Shown here: in pieces, positions 40,941 to 49,489 of the stretch
Layout of the letters: the number at the start of each line of letters is the position of its first letter
Position numbering within the stretch: position 1 is the first letter of the stretch
Assembly: GCA_900543485.1 (NCBI GenBank)
Contig: UQRM01000001.1
Coordinates: 121,937-185,936 of the forward strand
DNA length: 64,000 nt
Direction of reading: 5' to 3'
Source of the DNA: an uncultured Eubacterium sp.
Lineage (GTDB): Bacteria; Bacillota; Clostridia; Peptostreptococcales; Anaerovoracaceae
The notes under the pieces: model-generated
Database searches by the model: none
Told to the model about the DNA's origin: nothing
Seen by the model: only the letters and a program-made list of their open reading frames with translations
Position numbers and translations under genes: made by a program

Positions 40941-42598
40941 AGCTGAGGAAAATTTTAACGCTGGCTCTGTCGGCAGTGATGGCGACAGGGTTGCTGACGT
41001 CTGTCAGCTTTGGACAGACAGGTACGGGGCAGCAATGGGATGTATCGAAGAGCAAAACTGCCACCCAACTGGACAAGGATTTCATATCCGACGTGACGTT
41101 ATCACTGCCCGCAGCTGAGGAACAGCTGGTGAGCGACGTGGTGCTGGTACTTGATAAATCGACCAGCGCCGCTCTGGAAGAACAGGCTCTGGCCATGCTC
41201 AGGGAGCTGAAAGGGCAGGTCGAGGAGACAAATGCCAAGGTGAAGGTAGGAGTAATCATTTTCAATAAAGAGGCTCATGTGACAGACTTCAAGGATCTGG
41301 CTACTGAGTATGACGCCATAGAGGCCGCCGTGAAGCAGGATATTTCCAGCGGTACCAACACTCATGCCGGATTGCTGGCGGGTAAGGAGATGCTGGACAA
41401 TGACACGGATGTGGATGATTCCAGGAAATATCTGATATTCGTCAGTGACGGTATCACATATATGTATGATTCAGAGCCGACAGCCACCGCCTGGAGCTTT
41501 ATGGCGGACGCGGTCAACGACTGGGCAGGTCCTGACAACTGGGCGTCCAAGTACGGCAGCAATGAAGCTCCTGACAATTGGGCAGCATGGCTGGAAGAAA
41601 CGGGGGCTCAGGTGGAAGCTCAGGGAACGGAATATGAATATCCTTACGATGATTACGAAGAGCTTAAAGCGGCCGGAAGTCTGAACGCGACGCCGGTCGA
41701 CAGCAGCGCCGATTACGCTAATTCAGTGGATAAAGCCCTCTGGCTGACATATCAGACGTATCAGCAGTGCGCGGAAAGCTACAATTGCTATGCTATGACG
41801 GCCGGCAGCAGTTCGGGAGAACAATACCTGTGGGGCCCTTCATTTATGGAGTATCTTTCCGGTGGGGAGGATGTCAGCTTTGACTCGATAAAGAACGATA
41901 TATATTATCTCCTGGATGCCGGCAGCAAGGTCATCGATGAGATGGGATACGGCACCGATAACGCGGGCAACAGCTACGACTTCGATTTCGTGGATGAGAC
42001 GCCTGTACTGACAGTGGGCGGTATACAGATAGAAGGCGTGGAATCCACGGCGGCAGATGGAGCTACATCGTCGTATGTCTTCGGTGACAAGGGCGACGGT
42101 GAGCCGCGGTTCATGCTGGATTATTACAGGGACGGCTATACGGAAGAGACCAGTGGCGAGACATATGGCGAGTGCTTCGTGCTGACTGTAAACGAGCCTG
42201 TCTCTCAGTTCAGTCCGGTCCAGCTGACCTATTCGGTAAAACTCACGGATCCTTCGACAGAACCGGGGACATATGGTCAGTATGACGCCGACGGCAGCGA
42301 AGGGCTGTCGGGCCTCTACACCAATAATCAGGCTGTGCTGCTGCCGGTAGCCACCGGAGGAGCTGTTGGTGAAGCTGAGCTGTTCCCGATGCCAACGGTA
42401 TCATATACCGTTGAAAAGACTGGCGGGACACAGCCTGGAGATACCGGGGATGCAGACACTGACGCAGATAACGGTTCGAAAGGCAGCGGGACAAAGACTG
42501 GCGACGACTTCAATATGCTGGCCTTTGTAGGCGCGGCGCTGGCGGCTGCAGCGGCTGCCGGAGCGACGGTGCTGATCAGAAGGAGGAAAACTGATTGA
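40937..42598 (+). CDS. Secreted von Willebrand factor A domain surface protein
   Basis: 553 residues. A signal peptide (about 1-26) is followed by a VWA domain with an intact metal-binding site: D-K-S-T-S (73-77), SGTNT (about 138-142) and FVSDG (D171). Insert loops rich in Asp, Trp and Tyr follow. The C-terminus is an acidic Gly/Thr linker, a hydrophobic helix (about 520-545) and RRRK, like a wall-anchor tail but without LPXTG. Such proteins are adhesins or pilus-tip-like components. ATG 40937 overlaps the HTH gene. Expression is probably set by the invertible promoter upstream. Confidence 0.85.
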   Translation: MKLRKILTLALSAVMATGLLTSVSFGQTGTGQQWDVSKSKTATQLDKDFISDVTLSLPAAEEQLVSDVVLVLDKSTSAALEEQALAMLRELKGQVEETNAKVKVGVIIFNKEAHVTDFKDLATEYDAIEAAVKQDISSGTNTHAGLLAGKEMLDNDTDVDDSRKYLIFVSDGITYMYDSEPTATAWSFMADAVNDWAGPDNWASKYGSNEAPDNWAAWLEETGAQVEAQGTEYEYPYDDYEELKAAGSLNATPVDSSADYANSVDKALWLTYQTYQQCAESYNCYAMTAGSSSGEQYLWGPSFMEYLSGGEDVSFDSIKNDIYYLLDAGSKVIDEMGYGTDNAGNSYDFDFVDETPVLTVGGIQIEGVESTAADGATSSYVFGDKGDGEPRFMLDYYRDGYTEETSGETYGECFVLTVNEPVSQFSPVQLTYSVKLTDPSTEPGTYGQYDADGSEGLSGLYTNNQAVLLPVATGGAVGEAELFPMPTVSYTVEKTGGTQPGDTGDADTDADNGSKGSGTKTGDDFNMLAFVGAALAAAAAAGATVLIRRRKTD

Positions 42599-42650
42599 TA
42601 ACGACGGCTGCGCAGAATGCTGTGGCCGTGATAAGGACAAAGAGCGCGGA

Positions 42651-42694
42651 AACAAAGCCGCGGCCTTCATCTGAGAGGGTCGCGGTTTTGTTTT
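42651..42694 (+). terminator. Terminator of the surface-protein unit
   Basis: AACAAAGCCGCGGCC (42651-42665) pairs, with two G-U pairs, with GGTCGCGGTTTTGTT (42678-42692). Confidence 0.65.
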
Positions 42695-42718
42695 GCACTA
42701 CCATTTCGCCGGATTTTA

Positions 42719-42727
42719 TGGTATATT
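42719..42727 (+). promoter_or_regulatory. Extended -10 promoter of the paaK-ior operon
   Basis: TGGTATATT, 34 bases before the first start codon. No good -35 at the right distance. Confidence 0.45.
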
Positions 42728-42760
42728 AGTAGAGAATAAAAAATCGGAGAGGAAAGAAAG

Positions 42761-44071
42761 ATGGAACATATTATCTGGAACAGAGAGATGGAATGTGCCG
42801 ACAGGGAGACCAAGAACGCCATCCAGCTCGACCGATTGAAAAAGACGGTGGACACATGTTACAACAATGTGCCGTTTTACAGGAAGAAATTCGATGAGAT
42901 AGGATTGAAGCCGGAGCATATAAAGACGCTGGACGATATCCGTCATATCCCGTTTACGACGGCCGACGATCTGAAGGAGAACTATCCTTTCGGCCTTTTT
43001 GCCGTACCCAAGCGGCAGATAGTCAGGATACACGGTTCGTCAGGAACTACGGGAAAGCCCAAGGTGGTGGGATATACCAAAAAAGATCTGGAAAACTGGA
43101 CCGAGATAATGGCCAGAGTCATATGCGCGGCGGGGGCCAATGCCGATGATATCGTGCAGATAGCCTTCGGGTACGGACTTTTCACAGGCGGATTCGGACT
43201 CCATTACGGTATGGAAAAGATAGGCGCCATGGTAGTGCCTCTTTCCAGCGGGAATACAGAACGTCAGATAATGCTGATGCAGGATTTCGGCAGCACGGTA
43301 CTCATCGCCACGCCGTCATACGCTCTTTATCTGGCGGAGGAGATGGCCAAGCGGGGGATAGACAAGGATACTATAAAGCTGAGACTGGCTCTTTTCGGCG
43401 GCGAAGGTCATACGGAGGAGATGAGAGCGAAGATAGAGTCCCAGCTGGGCATCCTTGCTACTGAGAATTACGGCCTGTCAGAAGTAGGCGGCCCGGGATT
43501 TTCGGGAGAGTGTTATTTGAAGAATGGATTACATATAGCTGAGGATCAGTTCATTTCCGAGGTCATCGATCCGGATACGCTTCAGCCGCTGCCGATCGGC
43601 GACAAGGGCGAGTTGGTAATAACTACGCTGACTAAGGAAGCCTTCCCGATGCTCAGATACAGGACCAGGGACATCACATGGCTGATGGACGAACCGTGCG
43701 CCTGTGGAAGAACTTCCATGAGGATGAAGAAGGTACAGGGAAGGACCGACGATATGATGGTGATCAGAGGCGTCAACGTGTTCCCTTCCCAGATAGAGTC
43801 GGTCATCATGGCTATGCACGAGATAGAGCCGTTCTACGAAATCATCGTGACGACGGAGGAGTACCTGGACAGGATAGAAGTGAGAGTGGAATTTTCCGAC
43901 GCGTCATTGCTGGACGACTACAACAAGCTGGAGCAGCTGAGAGCAAAGATAAGGCACAATATAAAATCGGTGCTCAACATAGACGCCAAGATAACTCTCG
44001 TTACGCCGGGCACGCTGCCTAGGTTCGAGGGCAAGGCCAAGAGAGTGATAGATAAGAGGACCAACAAATAG
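42761..44071 (+). CDS. paaK: Phenylacetate-CoA ligase (aryl-CoA ligase), copy 1
   Basis: 436 residues, adenylate-forming PaaK family. It activates phenylacetate or a related aryl acid with ATP and CoA. Motifs: HGSSGTTGKPKVVGYT (P-loop), LATENYGLSEVGG, MLRYRTRDIT and GRTDDMMVIRGVNVFPSQIE (hinge and C-terminal domain). Cysteines in EPCACGRTS are typical of the anaerobic branch. It is first gene of an operon with iorAB and a second paaK, so it probably handles aryl-CoA formed by or feeding indolepyruvate-type oxidoreductase. The aryl-acid substrate is inferred from that context. Confidence 0.92.
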   Translation: MEHIIWNREMECADRETKNAIQLDRLKKTVDTCYNNVPFYRKKFDEIGLKPEHIKTLDDIRHIPFTTADDLKENYPFGLFAVPKRQIVRIHGSSGTTGKPKVVGYTKKDLENWTEIMARVICAAGANADDIVQIAFGYGLFTGGFGLHYGMEKIGAMVVPLSSGNTERQIMLMQDFGSTVLIATPSYALYLAEEMAKRGIDKDTIKLRLALFGGEGHTEEMRAKIESQLGILATENYGLSEVGGPGFSGECYLKNGLHIAEDQFISEVIDPDTLQPLPIGDKGELVITTLTKEAFPMLRYRTRDITWLMDEPCACGRTSMRMKKVQGRTDDMMVIRGVNVFPSQIESVIMAMHEIEPFYEIIVTTEEYLDRIEVRVEFSDASLLDDYNKLEQLRAKIRHNIKSVLNIDAKITLVTPGTLPRFEGKAKRVIDKRTNK

Positions 44072-44105
44072 CAGTAAATACAAAAGAAAGGCAGAAGATA
44101 AAGAT

Positions 44106-45857
44106 ATGGAAAAGAAGATAATGCTTGGCAATGAAGCGTTCGCCAGGGGAGCATACGAGGCCGGCGTGAAAGTCGTGTCGTCATATCCCGGGACTCCAAG
44201 CACAGAGGTGACGGAAAACCTGGCAAAGTACGATGAGATCCATGTAGAATGGGCTCCAAATGAAAAGGTGGGAACGGAAGTGGCGATGGGCGCTTCCATC
44301 GGCGGAGTACGCTCCCTGTCGTGCATGAAGCACGTAGGGCTCAACGTTGCGGCCGACCCGTTCTTTACGGCCGCTTATACGGGCGTTACGGGAGGCGCTG
44401 TAGTTCTGGTGGCCGATGACAACGGATGTCATTCCAGCCAGAACGAGCAGGATTCCAGATACTACGGCAGGAGCGCCGGAGTGCCGATGCTGGAGCCGTC
44501 CAATTCTCAGGAGTGTAAGGACTACATGAAGCTGGCATATGAGATGAGTGAGAAGTATGACACCGTCGTGCTGATACGTTCAAATACCAGGATATCCCAT
44601 TCCAGAGGAATCGTGGAGACAGGCGAGAGGACAGAAAGGGAACGGATCCCGTACAAGAAGAATATCCAGAAGTATGTGGCCATGCCTGCCATGGCGAAGA
44701 AGCTCCACGTGGCACAGGAAAAGAGAATGGGACAGGTGGCAGCCGACAGTGATTCCATGGAGATAAATCGGATCGAGATGGGAGATACGTCTGTCGGCAT
44801 CATTACCAGTGGTATCTGCTATCAGTATGTGAAAGACGCGATGCCTGATGCCAGTGTGCTGAAGATGGGGCTCATCAATCCGATACCGAAAAAGCTGATA
44901 GAGGATTTCGCTTCCAGAGTGGATAAGCTCTACGTGATAGAGGAGGGGAACCCATTCTTTGAGGAACAGATAAGAGCTATGGGTATAGAGCTTGCCGGAG
45001 GCAAGGATATGTTCACCATACAGGGCGAATACAGCGCCAACATGATAAGGAAAGCATTCGGGCTGCCGTTGGCTGAAGCGGCCGAAACCGAGGCTGATGC
45101 GGCAGATGCTCCGGGCAGGCCTCCGCTCATGTGCGCCGGATGTCCTCACAGAGGATTGTTTTACATACTCAATAAGCTCAAGAAGACGGTCATGGGTGAT
45201 ATCGGATGTTACACCCTGGGCGCGCTGGCGCCTACGTCGGCCATGGACGCATGTCTTTGCATGGGCGCTTCCATCACTATGGCTCACGGATTTGAGAAGG
45301 CTGTCGGGGACAGCAGGGACGTCGTTGCTGTGCTGGGGGACTCCACTTTCTTCCATTCGGGGATAACCGGCCTGGTCAATATGAACTACAACGGAGCAAA
45401 AGGGACAGTCATCGTGCTGGATAACAGGATAACAGGCATGACGGGCCATCAGGACAATCCGTCGACGGGAAAAGACGCCAAGGGCAACGAGGCGCCGGCC
45501 ATAGATATCGCTGTGATGTGCAGAGCCTGTGGCGTGAAGCATATCGTCGAGGTCGATCCATTCGACATAGAAGAGCTGGAGGAAGCCATAAAGACGGAGA
45601 CGGCCAGGGAAGAGCTGTCGGTCATCATAACAAAGAGACCGTGTGCTCTCATAGTGAAGCAGCCTGATATACCTTATGTGGTCACGGACAGATGTAAGAA
45701 CTGCAAGATGTGTATGAAGCTGGGATGTCCTGCTATCGAGGAAGAAAACGGAAGACCGGTCATCGTACCGGACAGGTGTGTAGGCTGTGATCTCTGCGCG
45801 AGAGTATGTCCTTTCGATGCCATAGAGATGGTGGCAGACGGAAAGGAGGCAAAATAA
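44106..45857 (+). CDS. iorA: Indolepyruvate ferredoxin oxidoreductase, alpha subunit
   Basis: 583 residues. It converts aromatic 2-oxoacids (indolepyruvate, phenylpyruvate, 4-hydroxyphenylpyruvate) plus CoA to aryl-acetyl-CoA, CO2 and reduced ferredoxin. GNEAFARGAYEAGVKVVSSYPGTPSTE is the conserved N-terminus, VVAVLGDSTFFHSGITGLVNMNYN is the thiamine-binding site, and two cluster motifs lie at the C-terminus (CKNCKMCMKLGCP and CVGCDLCARVCPFDA). The length is slightly under the usual 600. It is followed by iorB one base later. In amino-acid fermenters it works in oxidative degradation of Trp, Phe and Tyr. Confidence 0.95.
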   Translation: MEKKIMLGNEAFARGAYEAGVKVVSSYPGTPSTEVTENLAKYDEIHVEWAPNEKVGTEVAMGASIGGVRSLSCMKHVGLNVAADPFFTAAYTGVTGGAVVLVADDNGCHSSQNEQDSRYYGRSAGVPMLEPSNSQECKDYMKLAYEMSEKYDTVVLIRSNTRISHSRGIVETGERTERERIPYKKNIQKYVAMPAMAKKLHVAQEKRMGQVAADSDSMEINRIEMGDTSVGIITSGICYQYVKDAMPDASVLKMGLINPIPKKLIEDFASRVDKLYVIEEGNPFFEEQIRAMGIELAGGKDMFTIQGEYSANMIRKAFGLPLAEAAETEADAADAPGRPPLMCAGCPHRGLFYILNKLKKTVMGDIGCYTLGALAPTSAMDACLCMGASITMAHGFEKAVGDSRDVVAVLGDSTFFHSGITGLVNMNYNGAKGTVIVLDNRITGMTGHQDNPSTGKDAKGNEAPAIDIAVMCRACGVKHIVEVDPFDIEELEEAIKTETAREELSVIITKRPCALIVKQPDIPYVVTDRCKNCKMCMKLGCPAIEEENGRPVIVPDRCVGCDLCARVCPFDAIEMVADGKEAK

Positions 45858-45858
45858 A

Positions 45859-46434
45859 ATGAAAAAGGCCAATATACTGATAGTAGGAGTAGGTGGTCAG
45901 GGAACTTTGCTTGCCAGTGTGCTGCTGGGGAACCTGGCATTGATGAACGGATATGACGTGAAGCTGTCGGAAGTCCATGGTATGGCTCAGAGAGGCGGCA
46001 GCGTGGTGACACATGTGAAGATAAGCGAGGGGACTGTCAACTCACCTCTTATCGAGGAGGGAGACGCAGATATCATTATTGCCTTCGAGGAGCTGGAAGC
46101 CTATAGATGGCTGCCATATCTGAAAAAAGGCGGCACCATGTATGTCAATACTCAGCAGATACTCCCGATGCCGGTGATCCTGGGGCAGGCCAAATATCCT
46201 GCCGACATCATGAAGACCTTGAAAGAGAAGACCGGGGACGTGAAGGCATTCGATGCTCTCAGCATTGCCGAGGAGTGTGGCAGCGTCAAGGCTGTCAACG
46301 TAGTATTGCTTGGAGCGGCATCGAAGGATCTGCCATTCGATGAGGCTGCCTGGCTCAAGGTCATTGAGGAGAACGTAAAGCCTAAATTCATAGAGCTCAA
46401 TAAGAAAGCTTTCGGGATGGGCAGAAACGCGTAA
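45859..46434 (+). CDS. iorB: Indolepyruvate ferredoxin oxidoreductase, beta subunit
   Basis: 191 residues. NILIVGVGGQGTLLASVLLGNLAL and EVHGMAQRGGSVVTHVKI are the signature blocks of IorB, the gamma-domain-like partner of IorA. Full length. AAAGGAGG precedes ATG 45859, right after the iorA stop. Confidence 0.95.
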   Translation: MKKANILIVGVGGQGTLLASVLLGNLALMNGYDVKLSEVHGMAQRGGSVVTHVKISEGTVNSPLIEEGDADIIIAFEELEAYRWLPYLKKGGTMYVNTQQILPMPVILGQAKYPADIMKTLKEKTGDVKAFDALSIAEECGSVKAVNVVLLGAASKDLPFDEAAWLKVIEENVKPKFIELNKKAFGMGRNA

Positions 46435-46529
46435 CGCCCATCTTGCAGGCAGAGAGCGGCGGAGCCAGTTACCGCCTGCTCCGGGATATTTCCCATATGA
46501 TAAAAAATATTGAAAGGAAACATCGCGAA

Positions 46530-47828
46530 ATGATTTGGAACAAGGAGATAGAGTGCGCGGATCGCGAGACCATGCGTGGTCTGCAGCTTGAAAAGTTGAA
46601 AAAGACAGTCAAGTATGAATATGACAATGTGCCGTACTACAGGCAGAAAATGGATGAGAAGGGGGTAAAGCCGGAGGATATCAAGACACTGGAAGATATC
46701 ACGAAGCTGCCTTTTACCACCAAGGAGGATCTGGCTGCCAATTATCCGAGAGGGTTGTTTGCCGCCAAGAACGAGGACATCATCAGGGTACATGCGTCAT
46801 CAGGTACGACAGGAAAGCCTAAGGTAGCAGGATATACGAAGCACGATCTGGATATCTGGGGAGAAGTGGTGGCAAGAGCGATGACTGCTGCCGGACAGGA
46901 CAACAAGTCTATAATACAGGTTGCCTACGGGTACGGACTTTTTACCGGAGGACTGGGAGCTCACATCGGAGCGGAAACCATCGGCGCCACAGTTATCCCT
47001 ATGAGCAGCGGCAACACTCAGAAGCAGATCATGTTCATGCAGGATCTCAAGAGTACGGCGCTGGCATGTACTCCATCCTATGCCCTTACAATAGCGGAAG
47101 GTGTGGCAAAAGCAGGAATAGATCCTCAGGATCTGCCTCTTCAGGCCGGTATCTTCGGCGCTGAGCCGTGGACCCAGGGTATGAAGGAAAGCATCGAGAA
47201 GGGTCTGGGTATCAAGGCCTATGATATATATGGGCTGACCGAGATAATCGGACCCGGAGTTTCCATAAGCTGCGATGAAAACAACGGTATGCATATACAG
47301 GAGGATTATTTCTATCCTGAGATAGTAGATCCTGATACCCTGGAACCATTGCCGGATGGTCAGATAGGCGAACTGGTCTTCACTACTTTGGGCAAAGAGG
47401 GCTTCCCGATGATAAGGTACAGGACAAGGGATCTGTGCTATCTGATGAGAGAAAAGTGCGGCTGCGGAAGGACGACGGTGAGGATGAGCAAGATACTGGG
47501 AAGGACCGACGACATGCTTATCATAAGAGGTGTGAATGTGTTCCCTTCACAGATAGAAGAAGTCATATCCAGATTCGAGGAGCTTACCATCAATTACATG
47601 ATCTATGTGGGCAGGGAGAACAACAAGGACACCTTCGACCTGGACGTGGAGCTGGCTCCTGGTCTGGTAATAGACGATATCAAATTCATCGAAGAGCTGA
47701 GAGGCAGACTGAACCACGCTCTGAGAGATATGCTGGGGATCGGCTGCAAGGTAAGGTTCCTCAACGAAGGAACGCTGCCTAGGAGCGAAGGGAAAGCCGT
47801 CAGAGTCAAAGATTCGAGAAACCTTTAG
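46530..47828 (+). CDS. paaK: Phenylacetate-CoA ligase, copy 2
   Basis: 432 residues, a diverged paralogue of the ligase at 42761 with the same motifs (HASSGTTGKPKVAGYT, YGLTEIIGPG, YRTRDLCYL, GRTDDMLIIRGVNVFPSQIE). ATG 46530 gives an N-terminus (MIWNKEIECADRE) that aligns with copy 1 (IIWNREMECADRE). An in-frame upstream start adds 29 unrelated residues. Two ligases around iorAB may serve different aryl acids, or act in opposite directions to make ATP from aryl-CoA. Confidence 0.92.
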   Translation: MIWNKEIECADRETMRGLQLEKLKKTVKYEYDNVPYYRQKMDEKGVKPEDIKTLEDITKLPFTTKEDLAANYPRGLFAAKNEDIIRVHASSGTTGKPKVAGYTKHDLDIWGEVVARAMTAAGQDNKSIIQVAYGYGLFTGGLGAHIGAETIGATVIPMSSGNTQKQIMFMQDLKSTALACTPSYALTIAEGVAKAGIDPQDLPLQAGIFGAEPWTQGMKESIEKGLGIKAYDIYGLTEIIGPGVSISCDENNGMHIQEDYFYPEIVDPDTLEPLPDGQIGELVFTTLGKEGFPMIRYRTRDLCYLMREKCGCGRTTVRMSKILGRTDDMLIIRGVNVFPSQIEEVISRFEELTINYMIYVGRENNKDTFDLDVELAPGLVIDDIKFIEELRGRLNHALRDMLGIGCKVRFLNEGTLPRSEGKAVRVKDSRNL

Positions 47829-47848
47829 TTGACAGAGGAGGAATTAAT

Positions 47849-48277
47849 ATGTTGATTAAACAGATGTCGGTGTTCGTGGAGAACACAACGGGAAGACTGG
47901 CTGAGCTGACGAGGATACTGGCTGAGCACGGTATCGATATCAAGGCCAGCACCATAGCCGATACGGTGGATTTCGGCATCCTGAGATGCATAGTTCCAAA
48001 CCCTGAAGCGGCTACCGAGATCCTGAAGGAGGCCGGGTTCACTGCCAGCATCACGGAAGTGATAGCGGTAACGCTGGAAGACAGACCGGGCGGGCTCCAC
48101 AAGGTGCTGCAGATACTGGCCGACAACGATATCGGTGTGGATTACATCTATTCCACTATAAAGTCAAAGGAAGATGAAGCAGTAGTGATGATAAAGGTCG
48201 AGGATCCGAAAAAGGCCATGGATATCCTCACATCCAACGGAGTCAAGCTTTATAATATGAGCGAGCTTGGGGTATAG
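47849..48277 (+). CDS. ACT-domain protein (tandem ACT)
   Basis: 142 residues, two ACT domains in tandem (MLIKQMSVFVENTTGRLAELTRIL and IAVTLEDRPGGLHKVLQIL). Stand-alone tandem ACT proteins of this kind are frequently found with iorAB/paaK genes in anaerobes and are thought to sense amino acids. GAGGAGG precedes ATG 47849, 20 bases after the ligase. It may regulate ligase or oxidoreductase activity by binding an aromatic amino acid; this is inference. Confidence 0.9.
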   Translation: MLIKQMSVFVENTTGRLAELTRILAEHGIDIKASTIADTVDFGILRCIVPNPEAATEILKEAGFTASITEVIAVTLEDRPGGLHKVLQILADNDIGVDYIYSTIKSKEDEAVVMIKVEDPKKAMDILTSNGVKLYNMSELGV

Positions 48278-48290
48278 AGAGGCAGTCGTA

Positions 48291-49064
48291 ATGGGAACAG
48301 GAAGAAAGATAATACTGGTGATTTGCCTGATAGTCTTCGTGGGTTCCGCCGGAGTGTTGCTGGACTATTTCATCAACGGTATGAGGGAGCAGAACGCCCT
48401 CGAAGGGCTTAAGGATATGCAGACCGACAGGGAGGATCTGGTGACAGACAAAGGCACAGTGATAGGCAAATACGCTGATCTGTATCTGGCCAACTCCGAT
48501 ATCATCGGATGGGTCACCGTTGACGATACCCATATTGATTATCCGGTGATGCAGACCCAGGATGATCCGGAGTTCTATCTTCACAGAGGATTCGATAAGG
48601 AGTACGCGGCTTCGGGTGTGCCGTTCATGGATGCGGCCAGTGATATATTCGTGCCTACGTCCAATTTCCTCATATATGGTCACAATATGAAGAACGGGAC
48701 CATGTTCCACGATTTATTGGAATACGACAGCAAGGATTTCTTCGAGGAACATCCGACATTCAAGTTCGACACCATATACAAGGGAGGACAGGGTACCTAT
48801 CAGGTCATCGCCGCGGGATATACCCAGATATATCCGGAGGATTCGACTGAATTCAAGTATTATCAATACGCGGCTATCACGACTGAGTCAGAATTCTATG
48901 AGTATCTGCGAGGGGTCAAGTCGCTGTCCTCATATGATACAGGAGTCACGGCGGAATACGGGGATCAGCTTGTTACCCTGTCCACCTGCGCTTATCATGT
49001 CGAAGATGGACGTTTCTTCGTTGTAGGAAAGAGGACGGATGTCAAACAGCAGGTGCCGCAATAA
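48291..49064 (+). CDS. srtB: Class B sortase
   Basis: 257 residues. A membrane helix (about 7-27) near the N-terminus is followed by the sortase beta-barrel with His in FLIYGHNMKNGTMFHD, Cys in VTLSTCAYHVEDGRF and Arg in VVGKRTD. ANSDIIGWVTVDDTHIDYPVMQ is the class B signature. Sortase B joins a few dedicated proteins to peptidoglycan or builds pilus links. ATG 48291 follows AGAGG at 9 nt; a TTG 24 bases upstream would overlap the ACT gene. No protein with an obvious sorting signal (LPXTG/NPQTN type) was found in the window. Confidence 0.9.
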   Translation: MGTGRKIILVICLIVFVGSAGVLLDYFINGMREQNALEGLKDMQTDREDLVTDKGTVIGKYADLYLANSDIIGWVTVDDTHIDYPVMQTQDDPEFYLHRGFDKEYAASGVPFMDAASDIFVPTSNFLIYGHNMKNGTMFHDLLEYDSKDFFEEHPTFKFDTIYKGGQGTYQVIAAGYTQIYPEDSTEFKYYQYAAITTESEFYEYLRGVKSLSSYDTGVTAEYGDQLVTLSTCAYHVEDGRFFVVGKRTDVKQQVPQ

Positions 49065-49096
49065 AGTGGCGCATTAGTGACATAAAGGAATTTAAG

Positions 49097-49155
49097 AAAG
49101 AGATGGGAATTGACTGTGCGCCGGCAGGACGGCAGGTTTAGTTTCGCATCTCTTT
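49097..49155 (+). terminator. Possible terminator of the ior-sortase operon
   Basis: AAAGAGATG (49097-49105) and CATCTCTTT (49146-49154) with a T-run, but the loop is about 40 bases, so efficiency is doubtful. Confidence 0.45.
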
Positions 49156-49489
49156 TTGCTTTGCCTGAAGAAGCCCGGGAAGAGGAGCGGGATTGTCATC
49201 ATTTGCAGGATTTGATGTTTTATCGATAATATTTTCAATGATTGAGAAGCCTCACCACTGAATTTTATCATTGTCCGGCGAAAAAGCGAAATAATGATAA
49301 ATATGCCGCAGAGCCTGTAGCGAAAAATCCTATAGCGTTGGTTGTATTTGTAATGCGTGTTAGAGTATAATAATAACGAAAAAAGAGGACAGAGAAAAGA
49401 AGATTATCGTTAATTTTGAACGTCTTACCAATGAGGGCTTCGACTCTGCCCGCTGTGAGCTGCCGGGATATCACTATATCACTGGAGTT
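49156..49489. other. Non-coding stretch before the dyad array
   Basis: No gene with a start codon and ribosome site is visible. It holds a 9-bp dyad TTTATCATT / AATGATAAA (49264-49301, 38 bp overall). A promoter-like pair TTGTAT (49342-49347) and TATAAT (49366-49371), 18 nt apart, would transcribe through the array toward the AraC-type gene. Confidence 0.45.

Noticed and set aside
46443..46529. N-terminal extension of the second phenylacetate-CoA ligase
   Set aside because: Residues before ATG 46530 have no counterpart in the paralogue and no ribosome site.
48291..49064. Sortase as anchor enzyme for the VWA protein at 40937
   Set aside because: No LPXTG- or NPQTN-like signal could be found in the VWA protein's C-terminal region, so a link is not claimed.
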